DNA of 64,000 bases. Origin: Duncaniella dubosii. GTDB lineage: Bacteria; Bacteroidota; Bacteroidia; Bacteroidales; Muribaculaceae. A program made the position numbers and the translations under genes. Location: the NCBI RefSeq assembly GCF_004803915.1, contig NZ_CP039396.1, forward strand, positions 2,294,001-2,358,000. The letters run 5' to 3'. The notes beneath the pieces were generated by a model. The model was not told the DNA's origin. It was given only the letters and a program-made list of their open reading frames with translations, and made no database searches. Below, piece by piece: positions 8,689-17,870 of this stretch; the first letter of the stretch is position 1, and every line of letters begins with the position of its first letter.

Positions 8689-8984
8689 ATTTTTTATACA
8701 AAGCAAAATGGATTATCATGGTGTTATCCGCAATAGTGTGGGGAATGACCTTTGGCGTGTTGTTCGCAGGAGGCTCGGCATTTGTCAATCGCACGTTTCT
8801 GATTCTCAATTTGATTCTGCTTTTGGCTCAGATTATGAATGTGGTAAGGGCATTTCTGATTGGCAAGAAAGACATTGGCATCATACTTTCAATATGTTTG
8901 GCTATAACAATATCGCTCTTATGGGCTACATATCTATGGGGTTGGAATTATACTGTCAAGGCATTAACAATCGGATTTGAATGA
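8685..8984 (+). CDS. Small three-helix membrane protein
   Basis: 99 aa from ATG 8685, chosen because it overlaps the preceding stop codon as ATGA, the dominant junction in this run. Helices at ~8-28, 36-55 and 65-88. No family recognised. Confidence 0.6.
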   Translation: MNFLYKAKWIIMVLSAIVWGMTFGVLFAGGSAFVNRTFLILNLILLLAQIMNVVRAFLIGKKDIGIILSICLAITISLLWATYLWGWNYTVKALTIGFE

Positions 8985-9586
8985 AAGGGAGCATCTTATA
9001 TATTATTGGTATCGTCTGCAATATTTTATTGCTGGCATACAGTGTGTTCCTATTTGTAGGTCTTGGTAACGAGTGGTTTGATAAGGAGCTTTATCTTACC
9101 TCTGCTACTGCGCGGACTGCTATCTTTGTTATGATGGTTGGCACAATGGCGTTGTTCCTTATTAACCTCAGAATATGCCGCAGCCGATATAATGGACGAG
9201 GATTAAAATGGCTGTATTCATTCAATATTTTTATCAATCCTGTCGTTTCGGTTCTCTTTCTTCGAGGAAAAGAAATGCCCAACTTCATGAATAAAGAATG
9301 GAAACGGAGAATGTATGTGGCAGGGATGTATCTCAATTATAGTTTTCTAATTTGGCTCGTAGCTTTATTGATAATAAGCCTGATTTCAAACGACCTCGGA
9401 AATCTTATGTTTTCTCAAACATGGATATGGATTTTATTGGGCTTGCCGACAATAATTCTATACCAATACAATATGGCAATCTGCATAAAGGAAGATACAT
9501 TTCCCAAAATGTTGGCATTGATCTTCGGCCTTGTATTTTACTCTCCGTCTTATTCCCGTCGTGTCCTTAAAAACAACTGGCTATGA
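8981..9586 (+). CDS. Polytopic membrane protein, unknown function
   Basis: 201 aa with four to five hydrophobic helices across its length (~5-28, 43-62, 112-135, 145-165 and possibly 170-185). It overlaps both neighbours by 4 bases. No family recognised. Confidence 0.65.
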   Translation: MKGSILYIIGIVCNILLLAYSVFLFVGLGNEWFDKELYLTSATARTAIFVMMVGTMALFLINLRICRSRYNGRGLKWLYSFNIFINPVVSVLFLRGKEMPNFMNKEWKRRMYVAGMYLNYSFLIWLVALLIISLISNDLGNLMFSQTWIWILLGLPTIILYQYNMAICIKEDTFPKMLALIFGLVFYSPSYSRRVLKNNWL

Positions 9587-10092
9587 AGAAATCACATATC
9601 ATCTTTGCGCTGATAGCTTTTTCGCTGGCTGGAATACTGATGTTTACTCTTAGTATAGCCAATCTTCGCAAGACTAATAAACAGATAAACGACATATTCG
9701 ATACTTATTATAGTCATGTCGATTATATATTGAAAGGACAGGTAATATCCAAAAAGCTACTTTACGATTATGGCTCTCATTATAAGGATGCTTATATTCT
9801 AACTGTTCAAGTCGATTCAATGGAGATAATGAAGAATGAATTATCAGATGACGAGCGATTTTTCGGAATTTATGATTCTGAATTGAAACGAGCCTATATC
9901 ATTTCTCCTATATACAGTTACAGAACCTTCCAGCCATATGGAGATAATGAGGAGTTGCCACGAATCAGCGTCTTAACATCAACAAGAGATCGCACCGTCA
10001 AATTTTCAGACGGTCTTGAATTGGGTATGATTATTTCTGATTCCAAAGATGTGTTCAATGAGTTTGAGAATGAGAATACGATTCATTTCTAA
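9583..10092 (+). CDS. Single-pass anchored protein, unknown function
   Basis: 169 aa. One N-terminal helix (~6-24) followed by a ~140-residue extracytoplasmic domain with YDYGSHYKDAYILTVQVDS. It resembles the gene at 11025 in layout only. No family recognised. Confidence 0.6.
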   Translation: MKKSHIIFALIAFSLAGILMFTLSIANLRKTNKQINDIFDTYYSHVDYILKGQVISKKLLYDYGSHYKDAYILTVQVDSMEIMKNELSDDERFFGIYDSELKRAYIISPIYSYRTFQPYGDNEELPRISVLTSTRDRTVKFSDGLELGMIISDSKDVFNEFENENTIHF

Positions 10093-10105
10093 ACGACAAT
10101 CAAAT

Positions 10106-10495
10106 ATGAAACTGAAAAATAAAAACACCGGCAAATTTATTGGTGTGGCGACTATTAGCGGCATACTGACTTTCGCTATCGCTTGCGGATTGTGGTATAT
10201 GGTTTCAGGCGTGAATTGGTTGGATTTTTGGGGGATTCTTGTCTCAATCATTTCGTTTTGGATAATCGGGGCATTGATAGCGTGGCTTATCGTTCCTGAC
10301 AGGAAAAACTATCTGTTGAGCGTCGCAGCATATTTATCCACAATCGGGGTTAATTTCATTATAGCGGCCTTTGACTTACTCAACGGAGAACCCTCGATAA
10401 ACGGATGGATTGTCCTGTTCGCAATAGGCTTCGCAATTATCTCCATTCCCGGAGCTATTCTGTTGAATTTAGTAACAACACGTATTCTCAAATGA
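10106..10495 (+). CDS. Four-helix membrane protein
   Basis: 129 aa from ATG 10106; a longer frame from 10049 would overlap the upstream gene by 44 bases, which is atypical here. Four helices at ~12-32, 38-58, 68-88 and 98-122. It overlaps the next gene by ATGA at 10492. No family recognised. Confidence 0.6.
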   Translation: MKLKNKNTGKFIGVATISGILTFAIACGLWYMVSGVNWLDFWGILVSIISFWIIGALIAWLIVPDRKNYLLSVAAYLSTIGVNFIIAAFDLLNGEPSINGWIVLFAIGFAIISIPGAILLNLVTTRILK

Positions 10496-11028
10496 ATACC
10501 GATAAATACATAGCAAAGGAATCGTTTACGGCACCAATCCTGTGTGTCGGAATGACAGCATGGTGCATATGGGTCGGTTGCACTGAGGGCTGGAATATAC
10601 TCAGTGTTGGCGGTCTGGTCTTTTTTGCCGTCGGCATTGTCATTTACATATTCAAGTATGTGAAATATGGACGCAGCGTATTGATGATTGATGAAACCGG
10701 AATCACTATAAAAGATTGGCACAAGAATAAACTCCTGCATTGGGACGAAATCGAGAAATGCGACATAGCATGGCGCACCGCTATGGGGCACTGCTTCCGT
10801 TGTCTGGGCATAAAGACTTTGGCAGGGAAACGAGAAAAATTCCACGACGTAAGACTATCTGGCAAATTATGCCGAAACAGGAGCGTAAGACAAGCCATTG
10901 AAAAGTTTGGCGGAACCGAAATATTCGATTATGAAGGTTCAAGCCAACAGAACCGCTATGTCGTAAATATTATGATCTTCGCACTATTGGCAGTATTCGT
11001 ATTCTTCATAATTTACTCCATACTATGA
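10492..11028 (+). CDS. Membrane protein with PH-like domain
   Basis: 178 aa from ATG 10492, which overlaps the previous stop codon by 4 bases. Two helices (~15-30 and 35-50) precede a soluble segment starting SVLMIDETGITIKDWHKN and LLHWDEIEKCDIAW, typical of small PH-like domains, and a final helix is at ~155-177. Related in design to the gene at 5267. Function unknown. Confidence 0.65.
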   Translation: MNTDKYIAKESFTAPILCVGMTAWCIWVGCTEGWNILSVGGLVFFAVGIVIYIFKYVKYGRSVLMIDETGITIKDWHKNKLLHWDEIEKCDIAWRTAMGHCFRCLGIKTLAGKREKFHDVRLSGKLCRNRSVRQAIEKFGGTEIFDYEGSSQQNRYVVNIMIFALLAVFVFFIIYSIL

Positions 11029-11591
11029 AAAAGGCCGGAAAAATAATCGCATATTCTATCGCTCTCCTTATTGTTATAGCGATAGCAGTTTCTATTGTCG
11101 CAATTTATCATATGGGATACAATACAGCTCATTACAGAGAGAAAGACATTGAGGCAATAAATCAGGCGACCTTTGAGAATAGATACAACGAGCAATCGGA
11201 ACATAAAGATATAATTATAAGCAAAGAAGAAGCCATAAAGAATTATTACGGCAAAGATTCGGTATTCGATATTGACCGTGAAGATTATGAAACCGCAAAA
11301 TGGGTTCTGGAATCTTCATTTCCGAAAGAAATAATCAGAGATGGAGGCGGGTACAAATGCGTTGAGTCCGGAAACACATCATCCGTCGATAGGATAATAA
11401 GGATGTTTCCTATTGACCGGTATTTCAAACAATACCTTGGTGTCTGGCAGAATGGGCGAAAGACCGTCACTATATATCTCACAACAGAATACACTCCGGA
11501 GTATGTGGGGCAATATGTGCAATACAAGGGTCTAATACCGGAAGAGATTACGGTAACCATTGATTTGATGACCGAAAAACTATCCTTATAA
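11025..11591 (+). CDS. Single-pass anchored protein, unknown function
   Basis: 188 aa. An N-terminal helix at ~8-30 is followed by a charged extracytoplasmic domain rich in Tyr and Glu. It overlaps the previous gene by 4 bases. No family recognised. Confidence 0.6.
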   Translation: MKKAGKIIAYSIALLIVIAIAVSIVAIYHMGYNTAHYREKDIEAINQATFENRYNEQSEHKDIIISKEEAIKNYYGKDSVFDIDREDYETAKWVLESSFPKEIIRDGGGYKCVESGNTSSVDRIIRMFPIDRYFKQYLGVWQNGRKTVTIYLTTEYTPEYVGQYVQYKGLIPEEITVTIDLMTEKLSL

Positions 11592-11601
11592 TCCAACTAC
11601 C

Positions 11602-12240
11602 ATGATTTTAATACTCGGAATTATAATACATCTGATTCTCTTTACTTTACTGACGGTGGTGATTGCATTGCCATTGGCCGGTATTGTATGTTGGCTAAGC
11701 AGGAAGCATAGGAAACGTAATACCATACTGGCATTATCATCGCCATTTGTGTTTATATATTCGTTCTATTTCACTTGTCTAATCGGCGGTTTCACCTGTG
11801 CATCAATCTTTGATACCGGCTGCGGAATGGACGGATACTATAAGACCGATTTGCCTAACGGTTATCAGATAGAATCCCTTGCGGATGACTTCGACCGCGA
11901 ATATTTCACAGGGTATATCCGCAAAGACGGAGCGCGCGTTTTTGAATGGGTAACTAAAATCAAGATTGTAGGCGATTCGATTTGTGGAGAACAGTCTTTT
12001 GAGCCTGCCGGACGAGATCATTACTTTGTCATTGACACTAAAACTGACAGCATAACGCAATATAAATCACCCCTTGAAGCAAAGGAAAAAGCACCGATGG
12101 TTGTGACTGGGCTAACGCACTTGGAGGCATTCTATTATAAAAGTTGGCCGTGGGTAATTCCTTTGACAATCCTCTCCGTTGTCGTATCATCTGGATTAGT
12201 ATTTCTTTTATGGTTTATTGTTAACAAAATCTCAAAATAG
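11602..12240 (+). CDS. Membrane protein, unknown function
   Basis: 212 aa. Helices at ~3-28 and 42-66 and a C-terminal helix at ~180-205 enclose a ~110-residue soluble region (DLPNGYQIESL, then VTKIKIVGDSICGEQSF). That region has an alternating-strand pattern suggesting a beta-rich periplasmic domain. No family recognised. Confidence 0.6.
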   Translation: MILILGIIIHLILFTLLTVVIALPLAGIVCWLSRKHRKRNTILALSSPFVFIYSFYFTCLIGGFTCASIFDTGCGMDGYYKTDLPNGYQIESLADDFDREYFTGYIRKDGARVFEWVTKIKIVGDSICGEQSFEPAGRDHYFVIDTKTDSITQYKSPLEAKEKAPMVVTGLTHLEAFYYKSWPWVIPLTILSVVVSSGLVFLLWFIVNKISK

Positions 12241-12243
12241 CGT

Positions 12244-13353
12244 ATGATTCAGATTCTCATAATTATAAGCGTTATTATCCTGCTTGTCGGTCTTATGGTA
12301 AAATGGCCGAGACCGGGACTGTATATTTTCAAGACTGTCTGCCTGATGCTTTTGCTGATCGGTCTGTTTTTCGCTCTGTTCTTTACTCTTATGGGGCTTG
12401 GAAAGCAAGCTTTAAACATTGACCTTCATCCTTGGCGGGAATATGTAGGTCCTCGTTTCATTGGAGCATTGATTGTAACAACGGTTATCTTCATAATATC
12501 TCAAATTCCTCTTCTTTTCTTGAAGAAATTATCAAGCAAGGTAAAATCGAAAATCTTGAAAATTGAAGGACTGGTATATGTGGCATTGTTGATACTTGGC
12601 ACAGGCTTGCTATATGTGGCTGTGAGTGACAGGAATTATCCCGAAAACCAAGTTATTGACAAAATTGAGGATTTCCACGCCAGACACGGACAATATCCTA
12701 AAGATTTGAGCGACATTAATGTCAACATCGATAACGATAGCCTGTTCATAAATGATAATGTTCATCTCGGATATTCCTGCGATAAAAACGCTTATACGTT
12801 ATCTATGAATTATGAATATGGCAGTTATGTTTATGATAGTAGGAAAGATAGATGGAGTGAGATTCAGGAAGGCTCGTCGATTGAGAATTATATGATTGCG
12901 ATTCCCAAGGAGGCCGATGATGTGATTATAAGCGATTACGATAAGGGGGAGCTTGGTCTTTACGGAGTAAGCAACTCTGAATTTTATCAGCTCACACAAT
13001 CGCAATATGAAAAGGCTCGTGAAATATTGATAAAGCATTTCGCCGATTCCATACAGCCGTCTACCAATGGTGAATACCTTATAGAACATCCCGGAGGCTG
13101 GCTGGAATATATAGCATATCCGTATGAACAATATCGCCGTCAATATTTCGGTTGGAAAGACCGGGATGGAACGCATTTTGCTATGGTTATACTCATCAGC
13201 AAGAAGCTTATTGAGCATTATATTTCATTGGGCAATTTTGAAGATAATGGTCAACTGTTTTGGATTGAAGATGGTGGAAGCGATGAAGTCGATGTCCTAA
13301 TCAATCTTGATGAGAGCAAACTGGAAACCTTCGTAGTACACCAACATGGGTAA
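12244..13353 (+). CDS. Membrane protein with large soluble C-terminus
   Basis: 369 aa. Four helices in the first ~125 residues, then ~240 residues of extracytoplasmic sequence with a FHARHGQYPKDLSD segment. That segment recalls the processed pseudopilin-like pattern (arhGxYP) seen in small periplasmic domains. It is the largest protein of the run. No firm family. Confidence 0.6.
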   Translation: MIQILIIISVIILLVGLMVKWPRPGLYIFKTVCLMLLLIGLFFALFFTLMGLGKQALNIDLHPWREYVGPRFIGALIVTTVIFIISQIPLLFLKKLSSKVKSKILKIEGLVYVALLILGTGLLYVAVSDRNYPENQVIDKIEDFHARHGQYPKDLSDINVNIDNDSLFINDNVHLGYSCDKNAYTLSMNYEYGSYVYDSRKDRWSEIQEGSSIENYMIAIPKEADDVIISDYDKGELGLYGVSNSEFYQLTQSQYEKAREILIKHFADSIQPSTNGEYLIEHPGGWLEYIAYPYEQYRRQYFGWKDRDGTHFAMVILISKKLIEHYISLGNFEDNGQLFWIEDGGSDEVDVLINLDESKLETFVVHQHG

Positions 13354-13356
13354 AAA

Positions 13357-14241
13357 ATGAAATCAGACAGCAAAATATATCGGTTTTTCTTTGGACAGCG
13401 GGGTGAGAGGCACTTGCCATTTGGTGCTATATTGCTGATTCTCGTGCCTTTTCTTATTGGAGGTCTGTATTTCCAGAATCGCAAGTACAATGCTTTGTCG
13501 GCAAATCCGGAACATACATCGACTGTAATTTCAGATATTGGCTATATAGGCACAAGTGGTCCTATAATATATTACAACTTTACAGTGAATGGTGTAACAT
13601 ATAAAGGTGGTATGCATGCCAAAGGTTTTGCCGTTGGCGACAGCATAGGTGTGGTATATCAGAAAGATAACCCGGAGAATAATATGACGGTGTTTAAATA
13701 TTATGATGGCCCGTCGTATGGTTCGGTCACAATATTCGTCCTCGCTGCGATTGTTCTGGCACTATACCGATGGCGAAAAATCAATCGAAAATACAACGAG
13801 AGCTGCCCGGAGTTGGATGGCACTGGAAGGTGTAGTATTTACCGCATTGACAAGGAATATATATTTGTTACAGTATATAATGTCACTGCGAGTCTTCCGA
13901 TTAAATTCCTCCCCATAGACTGTGGTAACGGGGAATTTGAGAATACACTCATGGAAATATTCCATGCAAGTCTGCATGGCAAATATGTGGAGCTGAAAAA
14001 CGCGGAACTGATCAAAGCCATGAAGCAACGCTCATGGCGACAGCTTTACCAACACTCCAAAGGCGTGCTGCTGAAACACGACAGCCGCACTCTGGAGATT
14101 TTGCCAACCCGGAAAGCCACCGATGGCAAAGGTCTTGACTGGGATTATTCCCGCGCCCTGTCTTTTGAGCTTGGCGGCGCGTCATGGAAAGACATCATAA
14201 ATTCAACCCGAAAACTCCTTGAACACCATGAAACTGACTGA
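13357..14241 (+). CDS. DUF3592-like membrane protein
   Basis: 294 aa. Helix at ~24-42, then a beta-rich domain (~55-115) with YYNFTVNGVTYKGG, FAVGDSIGVVY and KDNPENN. These are the hallmarks of DUF3592-type domains (FTVNGxxY...VGDxVxVxYxPxxPexN). A second helix (~126-142) precedes a soluble C-terminal ~150 residues. Role unknown in that family. Confidence 0.65.
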   Translation: MKSDSKIYRFFFGQRGERHLPFGAILLILVPFLIGGLYFQNRKYNALSANPEHTSTVISDIGYIGTSGPIIYYNFTVNGVTYKGGMHAKGFAVGDSIGVVYQKDNPENNMTVFKYYDGPSYGSVTIFVLAAIVLALYRWRKINRKYNESCPELDGTGRCSIYRIDKEYIFVTVYNVTASLPIKFLPIDCGNGEFENTLMEIFHASLHGKYVELKNAELIKAMKQRSWRQLYQHSKGVLLKHDSRTLEILPTRKATDGKGLDWDYSRALSFELGGASWKDIINSTRKLLEHHETD

Positions 14242-14638
14242 TAAACGATTTTGGATATTTGAGGCATTTACCATTATCTATGCCGGATTATTGATGCTTC
14301 TTGGACTGATAATCTTTGGTAAATCCCTAACAGGTGAAATAATGTTATTCATTATTGCTTGGTGTTGTATCACTGGAGCTATTACCTGGCCTTTTGCAAA
14401 CAGGAAACACTGGTTCGTATTTGGGCTAATCTATGAAGTCATATTCATTATCTTACTATCCGCCTACCTTATGATAGATGGATTAAATCGTGGACTTTTG
14501 GATTGGATTGACTTTGAAATGTGCGTTGCTTTTGTTTTACCGATTGCCATTGTATGTTTCATACCTTCAATGATATTGGCCTTTGTCGGCTATCATCTCT
14601 TTAACAAGAATATAACGAATAAGGAAAAATTACAATGA
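14228..14638 (+). CDS. Four-helix membrane protein, paralogue of gene at 15150
   Basis: 136 aa from ATG 14228. This start gives the N-terminus MKLTDKRFW, matching MRLNDKRFW of the gene at 15150, and a 14-base overlap with the upstream gene. Four helices (~12-30, 38-58, 62-84, 98-122). The shared start suggests local duplication. No family recognised. Confidence 0.6.
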   Translation: MKLTDKRFWIFEAFTIIYAGLLMLLGLIIFGKSLTGEIMLFIIAWCCITGAITWPFANRKHWFVFGLIYEVIFIILLSAYLMIDGLNRGLLDWIDFEMCVAFVLPIAIVCFIPSMILAFVGYHLFNKNITNKEKLQ

Positions 14639-15159
14639 CAGATATAACCGAGAGATATAATCAGGAGATAGAATCCACTATACAGTATGATATTTCTGAG
14701 CTGCTGCATACGGATTTAAGCGACGATCTGAAAGAACGCCTTATGAATTTGGGCAATCCAACAGTAGATAAATTCATCGCCTTATTCCCTATACAGGATA
14801 AAATCAAATTCTCTACTATAAGGGACGCGTTGAACGGCATGAAAGTTATTCTCCCAAAAAACTTGTTTGAAGAAACCAAAGATGAAGTAACAGAGATTTG
14901 CGATGATTATAAATGGCTGAATAGTAAGAATGGCAAGTTAATACTGAAAATAGAGGAATGGATAAAGGATGCAAGACATTGTATTGCGATTGATTTTCCT
15001 TCTGAATATATCTATATTGGCAGAAGTCTTTTTGACCCTATTAGTCTTATCGTTGGAGGCTATGTAAAAGAATTGAACACTAAGACCATAATTGAATCAT
15101 GTCTTGACAATATGAATCCGCCAATAGACATTGAATATAGAATTGTGATATGCGATTGA
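14635..15159 (+). CDS. Soluble protein of unknown function
   Basis: 174 aa, no membrane helix. Acidic N-terminal half with a helical pattern, beta-rich C-terminal third. It lies between two paralogous membrane genes, overlapping the first by 4 bases and the second by 10. Possibly a cytoplasmic partner of those membrane proteins (inference from context only). Confidence 0.6.
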   Translation: MTDITERYNQEIESTIQYDISELLHTDLSDDLKERLMNLGNPTVDKFIALFPIQDKIKFSTIRDALNGMKVILPKNLFEETKDEVTEICDDYKWLNSKNGKLILKIEEWIKDARHCIAIDFPSEYIYIGRSLFDPISLIVGGYVKELNTKTIIESCLDNMNPPIDIEYRIVICD

Positions 15160-15734
15160 ACGATAAACGATTTTGGAACAGATGTGGAAACGCGGTCAAT
15201 GAGTTATTCTTTTGGCTCTTTATTGCGTTTGCCGTATTGCTCGCCATTGATTTATGGTGTATGTTGGCGACTGCCATAGTATGCCGGTTTGGTGCGATGG
15301 ATAAGTCATTGACATTGTTGAAAATATTTGGAGCGTTTGGGATAATTCTCATACTTTTCACCAATTTTACATTATGGCTGACAATGTATTCGCCAATGAT
15401 ATATAAACGGCTTGCGTCAGTAGTCTGGAGCAAAAGACTGAGGCCATTGTATTTCCTGACATTAGGCTATGTGAACGTATTTCTGCTGAGCCTCTATTAC
15501 ATCAGATTCAGATATAGCCAATATGACCTGACTCAGTATCGTGTAAATGTGTTATATTCGGTTTTAGTCATGTTCCCAATCATAAATATCCCGGTCTATA
15601 TAGCGGCCATTCGTCGTAGCGGGCGACAAGTGCCCTTGGGCTATGCGGCAAAGTTATATATGCAGGGAAGATTGGCAACGTACCTGATACAAAAGGATTA
15701 TTCATCATTGATTAAAGATGGAAATGAACAGTGA
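15150..15734 (+). CDS. Four-helix membrane protein, paralogue of gene at 14228
   Basis: 194 aa. The N-terminus MRLNDKRFW matches that of the protein at 14228. Helices at ~15-45, 52-78, 95-115 and 130-155, followed by a basic tail. It overlaps the next gene by 17 bases. No family recognised. Confidence 0.6.
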   Translation: MRLNDKRFWNRCGNAVNELFFWLFIAFAVLLAIDLWCMLATAIVCRFGAMDKSLTLLKIFGAFGIILILFTNFTLWLTMYSPMIYKRLASVVWSKRLRPLYFLTLGYVNVFLLSLYYIRFRYSQYDLTQYRVNVLYSVLVMFPIINIPVYIAAIRRSGRQVPLGYAAKLYMQGRLATYLIQKDYSSLIKDGNEQ

Positions 15735-16092
15735 AATATACCATCCTATAAATTTGATTGATTGCGAGTGTTCAATCAACTCAATAGACTACAATGCAAC
15801 GGATCTTGTTGTCGAGCTGGAACGGTTCGACAACAAAGGCATAGTCAGAGTTGAGTTCAAAGAAGTGTTCGCGTATCGCGTGACTTTGGAACATTTCAGA
15901 ATTAACGACATACTGGAGGGTGCAGGTATGGCACCATTATATGAAGTTAAAAACTCTGATTATTATAGCTGGCTAATGCAATCCGGTATGAAGGTGCTAT
16001 ATGGCGACACCCTCAAAGTCAGGCATTTTGCCATAAAGACAACCGAACATATCATAGATATTCTCACCACTAATAGTTATACTTTGATATGA
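15718..16092 (+). CDS. Soluble protein, last gene of the array
   Basis: 124 aa (ATG at 15718 or 15724). No membrane helix. The pattern LVVELERFDNKGIVRVEFKEVFAYRV suggests an all-beta N-terminal domain. It closes the plus-strand run; a short hairpin at 16122 follows and the next genes are on the opposite strand. No family recognised. Confidence 0.6.
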   Translation: MEMNSEIYHPINLIDCECSINSIDYNATDLVVELERFDNKGIVRVEFKEVFAYRVTLEHFRINDILEGAGMAPLYEVKNSDYYSWLMQSGMKVLYGDTLKVRHFAIKTTEHIIDILTTNSYTLI

Positions 16093-16121
16093 TGGAATGT
16101 AACCAAACATATTATCGAAAG

Positions 16122-16151
16122 AGAATCCCCATGCTGACGCACAGGGATTCT
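16122..16151. terminator. Hairpin between convergent operons
   Basis: AGAATCCC (16122-16129) pairs with GGGATTCT (16144-16151) across a 14-base loop. It lies in the 65-bp gap between the convergent genes ending at 16092 and 16158, which is also where the left end of the mobilizable element must be. Confidence 0.45.
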
Positions 16152-16157
16152 AAGGTT

Positions 16158-16658
16158 TCAGTGCCATTTGAATTTTCGGGTGAGATAGGTGACGAGTGCC
16201 ACTGAGACCACCCAAAAGAAGATTATCAGGGAGACAAGCAAATTTATCTCTTCGGAATGTATGGCTTGGGAATTTGCGAAAATTACCAAGGCGAGAAATA
16301 CGAACAGCCATATCAGGGAAAAGAGGATTATGTAGGCGGCGAGTGCCGGAATGATTACGCAGTTCCTTGCGGTCTCCATCTTATCGGCCATAGGCTTGAC
16401 TTTGGCGTTGAATGTCGCCGCCATTTCGGTTGCGGTCTTCTGGAGATTCCCACTGACTGCCGATGAGAACTTTTGAGCGTCCATAGGCGAGGCGGATTCC
16501 CGAATCTCGCGGATTATATAGGGAGCCTCTTTCATGAAGAGCCGGATCTGCAAGGCGAGGTCGCTCTGCGCCTCGATCTCTTTCTGCCGCAACTCGTCGT
16601 CTCTCGTCTCGGCTATCGCGCTGTCGATGCCGGAGACATCAATCTTTTTAAGAGCCAT
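16158..16658 (-). CDS. Two-helix membrane protein downstream of relaxase
   Basis: 166 aa from ATG 16658; a longer open frame to 16730 would run into the relaxase gene. An N-terminal charged, probably coiled-coil part (~1-95) precedes two helices (~100-125 and 138-160). It follows the relaxase by 11 bases and is probably the last gene of the mob operon. A role in mobilization is inferred from position; no family recognised. Confidence 0.6.
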   Translation of the reverse strand: MALKKIDVSGIDSAIAETRDDELRQKEIEAQSDLALQIRLFMKEAPYIIREIRESASPMDAQKFSSAVSGNLQKTATEMAATFNAKVKPMADKMETARNCVIIPALAAYIILFSLIWLFVFLALVIFANSQAIHSEEINLLVSLIIFFWVVSVALVTYLTRKFKWH

Positions 16659-16669
16659 AATATAATCGG

Positions 16670-17866
16670 TTATCTTCGGATTCCTTTTCTTCTTACAATT
16701 CCTATCTTGGAGCGGGCTGCTGCGGCACAACGACGGGCGCGGGCTATCTCTTCCTCGATGTCGTCACGCTTCTTCGGGAGGTCGTTGTTCGATGCCCCTC
16801 CGCTGCCGGAAACATAGGTCGGCGCGTTCAGGAACGACATGAAGCTCATCGCGACGGCGAAGTGGTAGCAAGCCTCATTGATAAGGTCGGCCCAGTTCTC
16901 AACCTCCCGGAAGTCAAACTCGTCATCGAACACGCGCATGACCTGTTCCGGGATAAAACGGGTGTGGGTCTCGTCATCATGGACAATATCGACACGCCGT
17001 GTGTCAGGTCTGTAATCGTTATAGTCCGGGCGAATATCGGATTCCCTGCTGTCGGCTTTTGTCTGCTGTTCCTGTGCCGGGTGCAACTTGTTCCATGTGC
17101 CTTCAAGTTTGCTTACCATGAGATTGCGGCCTTTGCCAAGCTCGGATGCCTTGAACTTGGCGTTGCCTTTCTTCAGTATATAGCCTCTTACAATGCCCTT
17201 CTCATCTTTCCTTACCTTGACATCATATCCTTTCGCCTCAAGCCGGGCGAAATAATACTCAAGCGACCATTTCCCCATTCTGCCGAGGACATCGAGGCAG
17301 TCACGGCTTACGGACTGACGGTTGATGTCGTGGATGTTGGCCGCTGTCTGCCAGCCCCGTTTTCTCGCCACACGTTCCGCCGCCCGTTGTGCCCGAAGAT
17401 GGATGTTGCGGTCATTGTTGATGTTCCCGTTTTCGTCAAGACGGCTCACAACCGCATGGAGGTGGGGTATGCCGCTGTCGGATTCAAGGTGCAGCCACAC
17501 GGTTGACTTGCTTCCTGCGAGATTGGTTTTCGGAGATAGCAAGCAGCCTTTCTTGTCCTTCATCTCCAGACGGTCAAACTCTGCAACGAAATCCAGCCAT
17601 AGCTGCCTCCAATCTTCGGCCGAGAAATGGCGTGTATGCTCCTTTGCCGGACTTATCTCAATCCGGATGAGGTTGTTCTTCATTCGAGGACGGCACAAGG
17701 AATCAAGTCTGACGGAGTTCCATATCCCCAACGGGTCTATGCCGGGAGGGAGAAAACTGTCGCAGATATGGAAGATTCTCTCCGGGTGTTTCTTGTTCGC
17801 CGACACGCCTGTTATGTAGTTAAGGGCATTGATGCCGTGCGATATTGATTTTGCTTTCGCTATCAT
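16670..17866 (-). CDS. mobB: Relaxase / mobilization nuclease
   Basis: 398 aa. The N-terminal ~210 residues fit the relaxase family (PF03432 type). SISHGINALNYITG is near the start, and the metal-binding histidine motif GIPHLHAVVSRLDENGN at ~132-148 supplies the HxH triad and the following Asn. It would nick at oriT and carry the strand covalently into the recipient. The C-terminal third is basic, then low-complexity. It is preceded by the mobA-like gene (4-base gap) and followed by a membrane protein. The gene is intact, so this element could be mobilized by a helper if it could excise. Confidence 0.85.
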   Translation of the reverse strand: MIAKAKSISHGINALNYITGVSANKKHPERIFHICDSFLPPGIDPLGIWNSVRLDSLCRPRMKNNLIRIEISPAKEHTRHFSAEDWRQLWLDFVAEFDRLEMKDKKGCLLSPKTNLAGSKSTVWLHLESDSGIPHLHAVVSRLDENGNINNDRNIHLRAQRAAERVARKRGWQTAANIHDINRQSVSRDCLDVLGRMGKWSLEYYFARLEAKGYDVKVRKDEKGIVRGYILKKGNAKFKASELGKGRNLMVSKLEGTWNKLHPAQEQQTKADSRESDIRPDYNDYRPDTRRVDIVHDDETHTRFIPEQVMRVFDDEFDFREVENWADLINEACYHFAVAMSFMSFLNAPTYVSGSGGASNNDLPKKRDDIEEEIARARRCAAAARSKIGIVRRKGIRR

Positions 17867-17870
17867 GTTC

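Noticed and set aside
16093..16157. Search for a tmRNA-end repeat at the left end of the outer element
   Set aside because: I looked for the TTGTGGAGCTGGAGG repeat near 16.1 kb, which would show tandem integration at ssrA, but found none, so the outer element's target remains unknown.
16862..17506. 214-aa plus-strand frame
   Set aside because: Antisense to the relaxase gene, whose HxH motif and neighbours are convincing.
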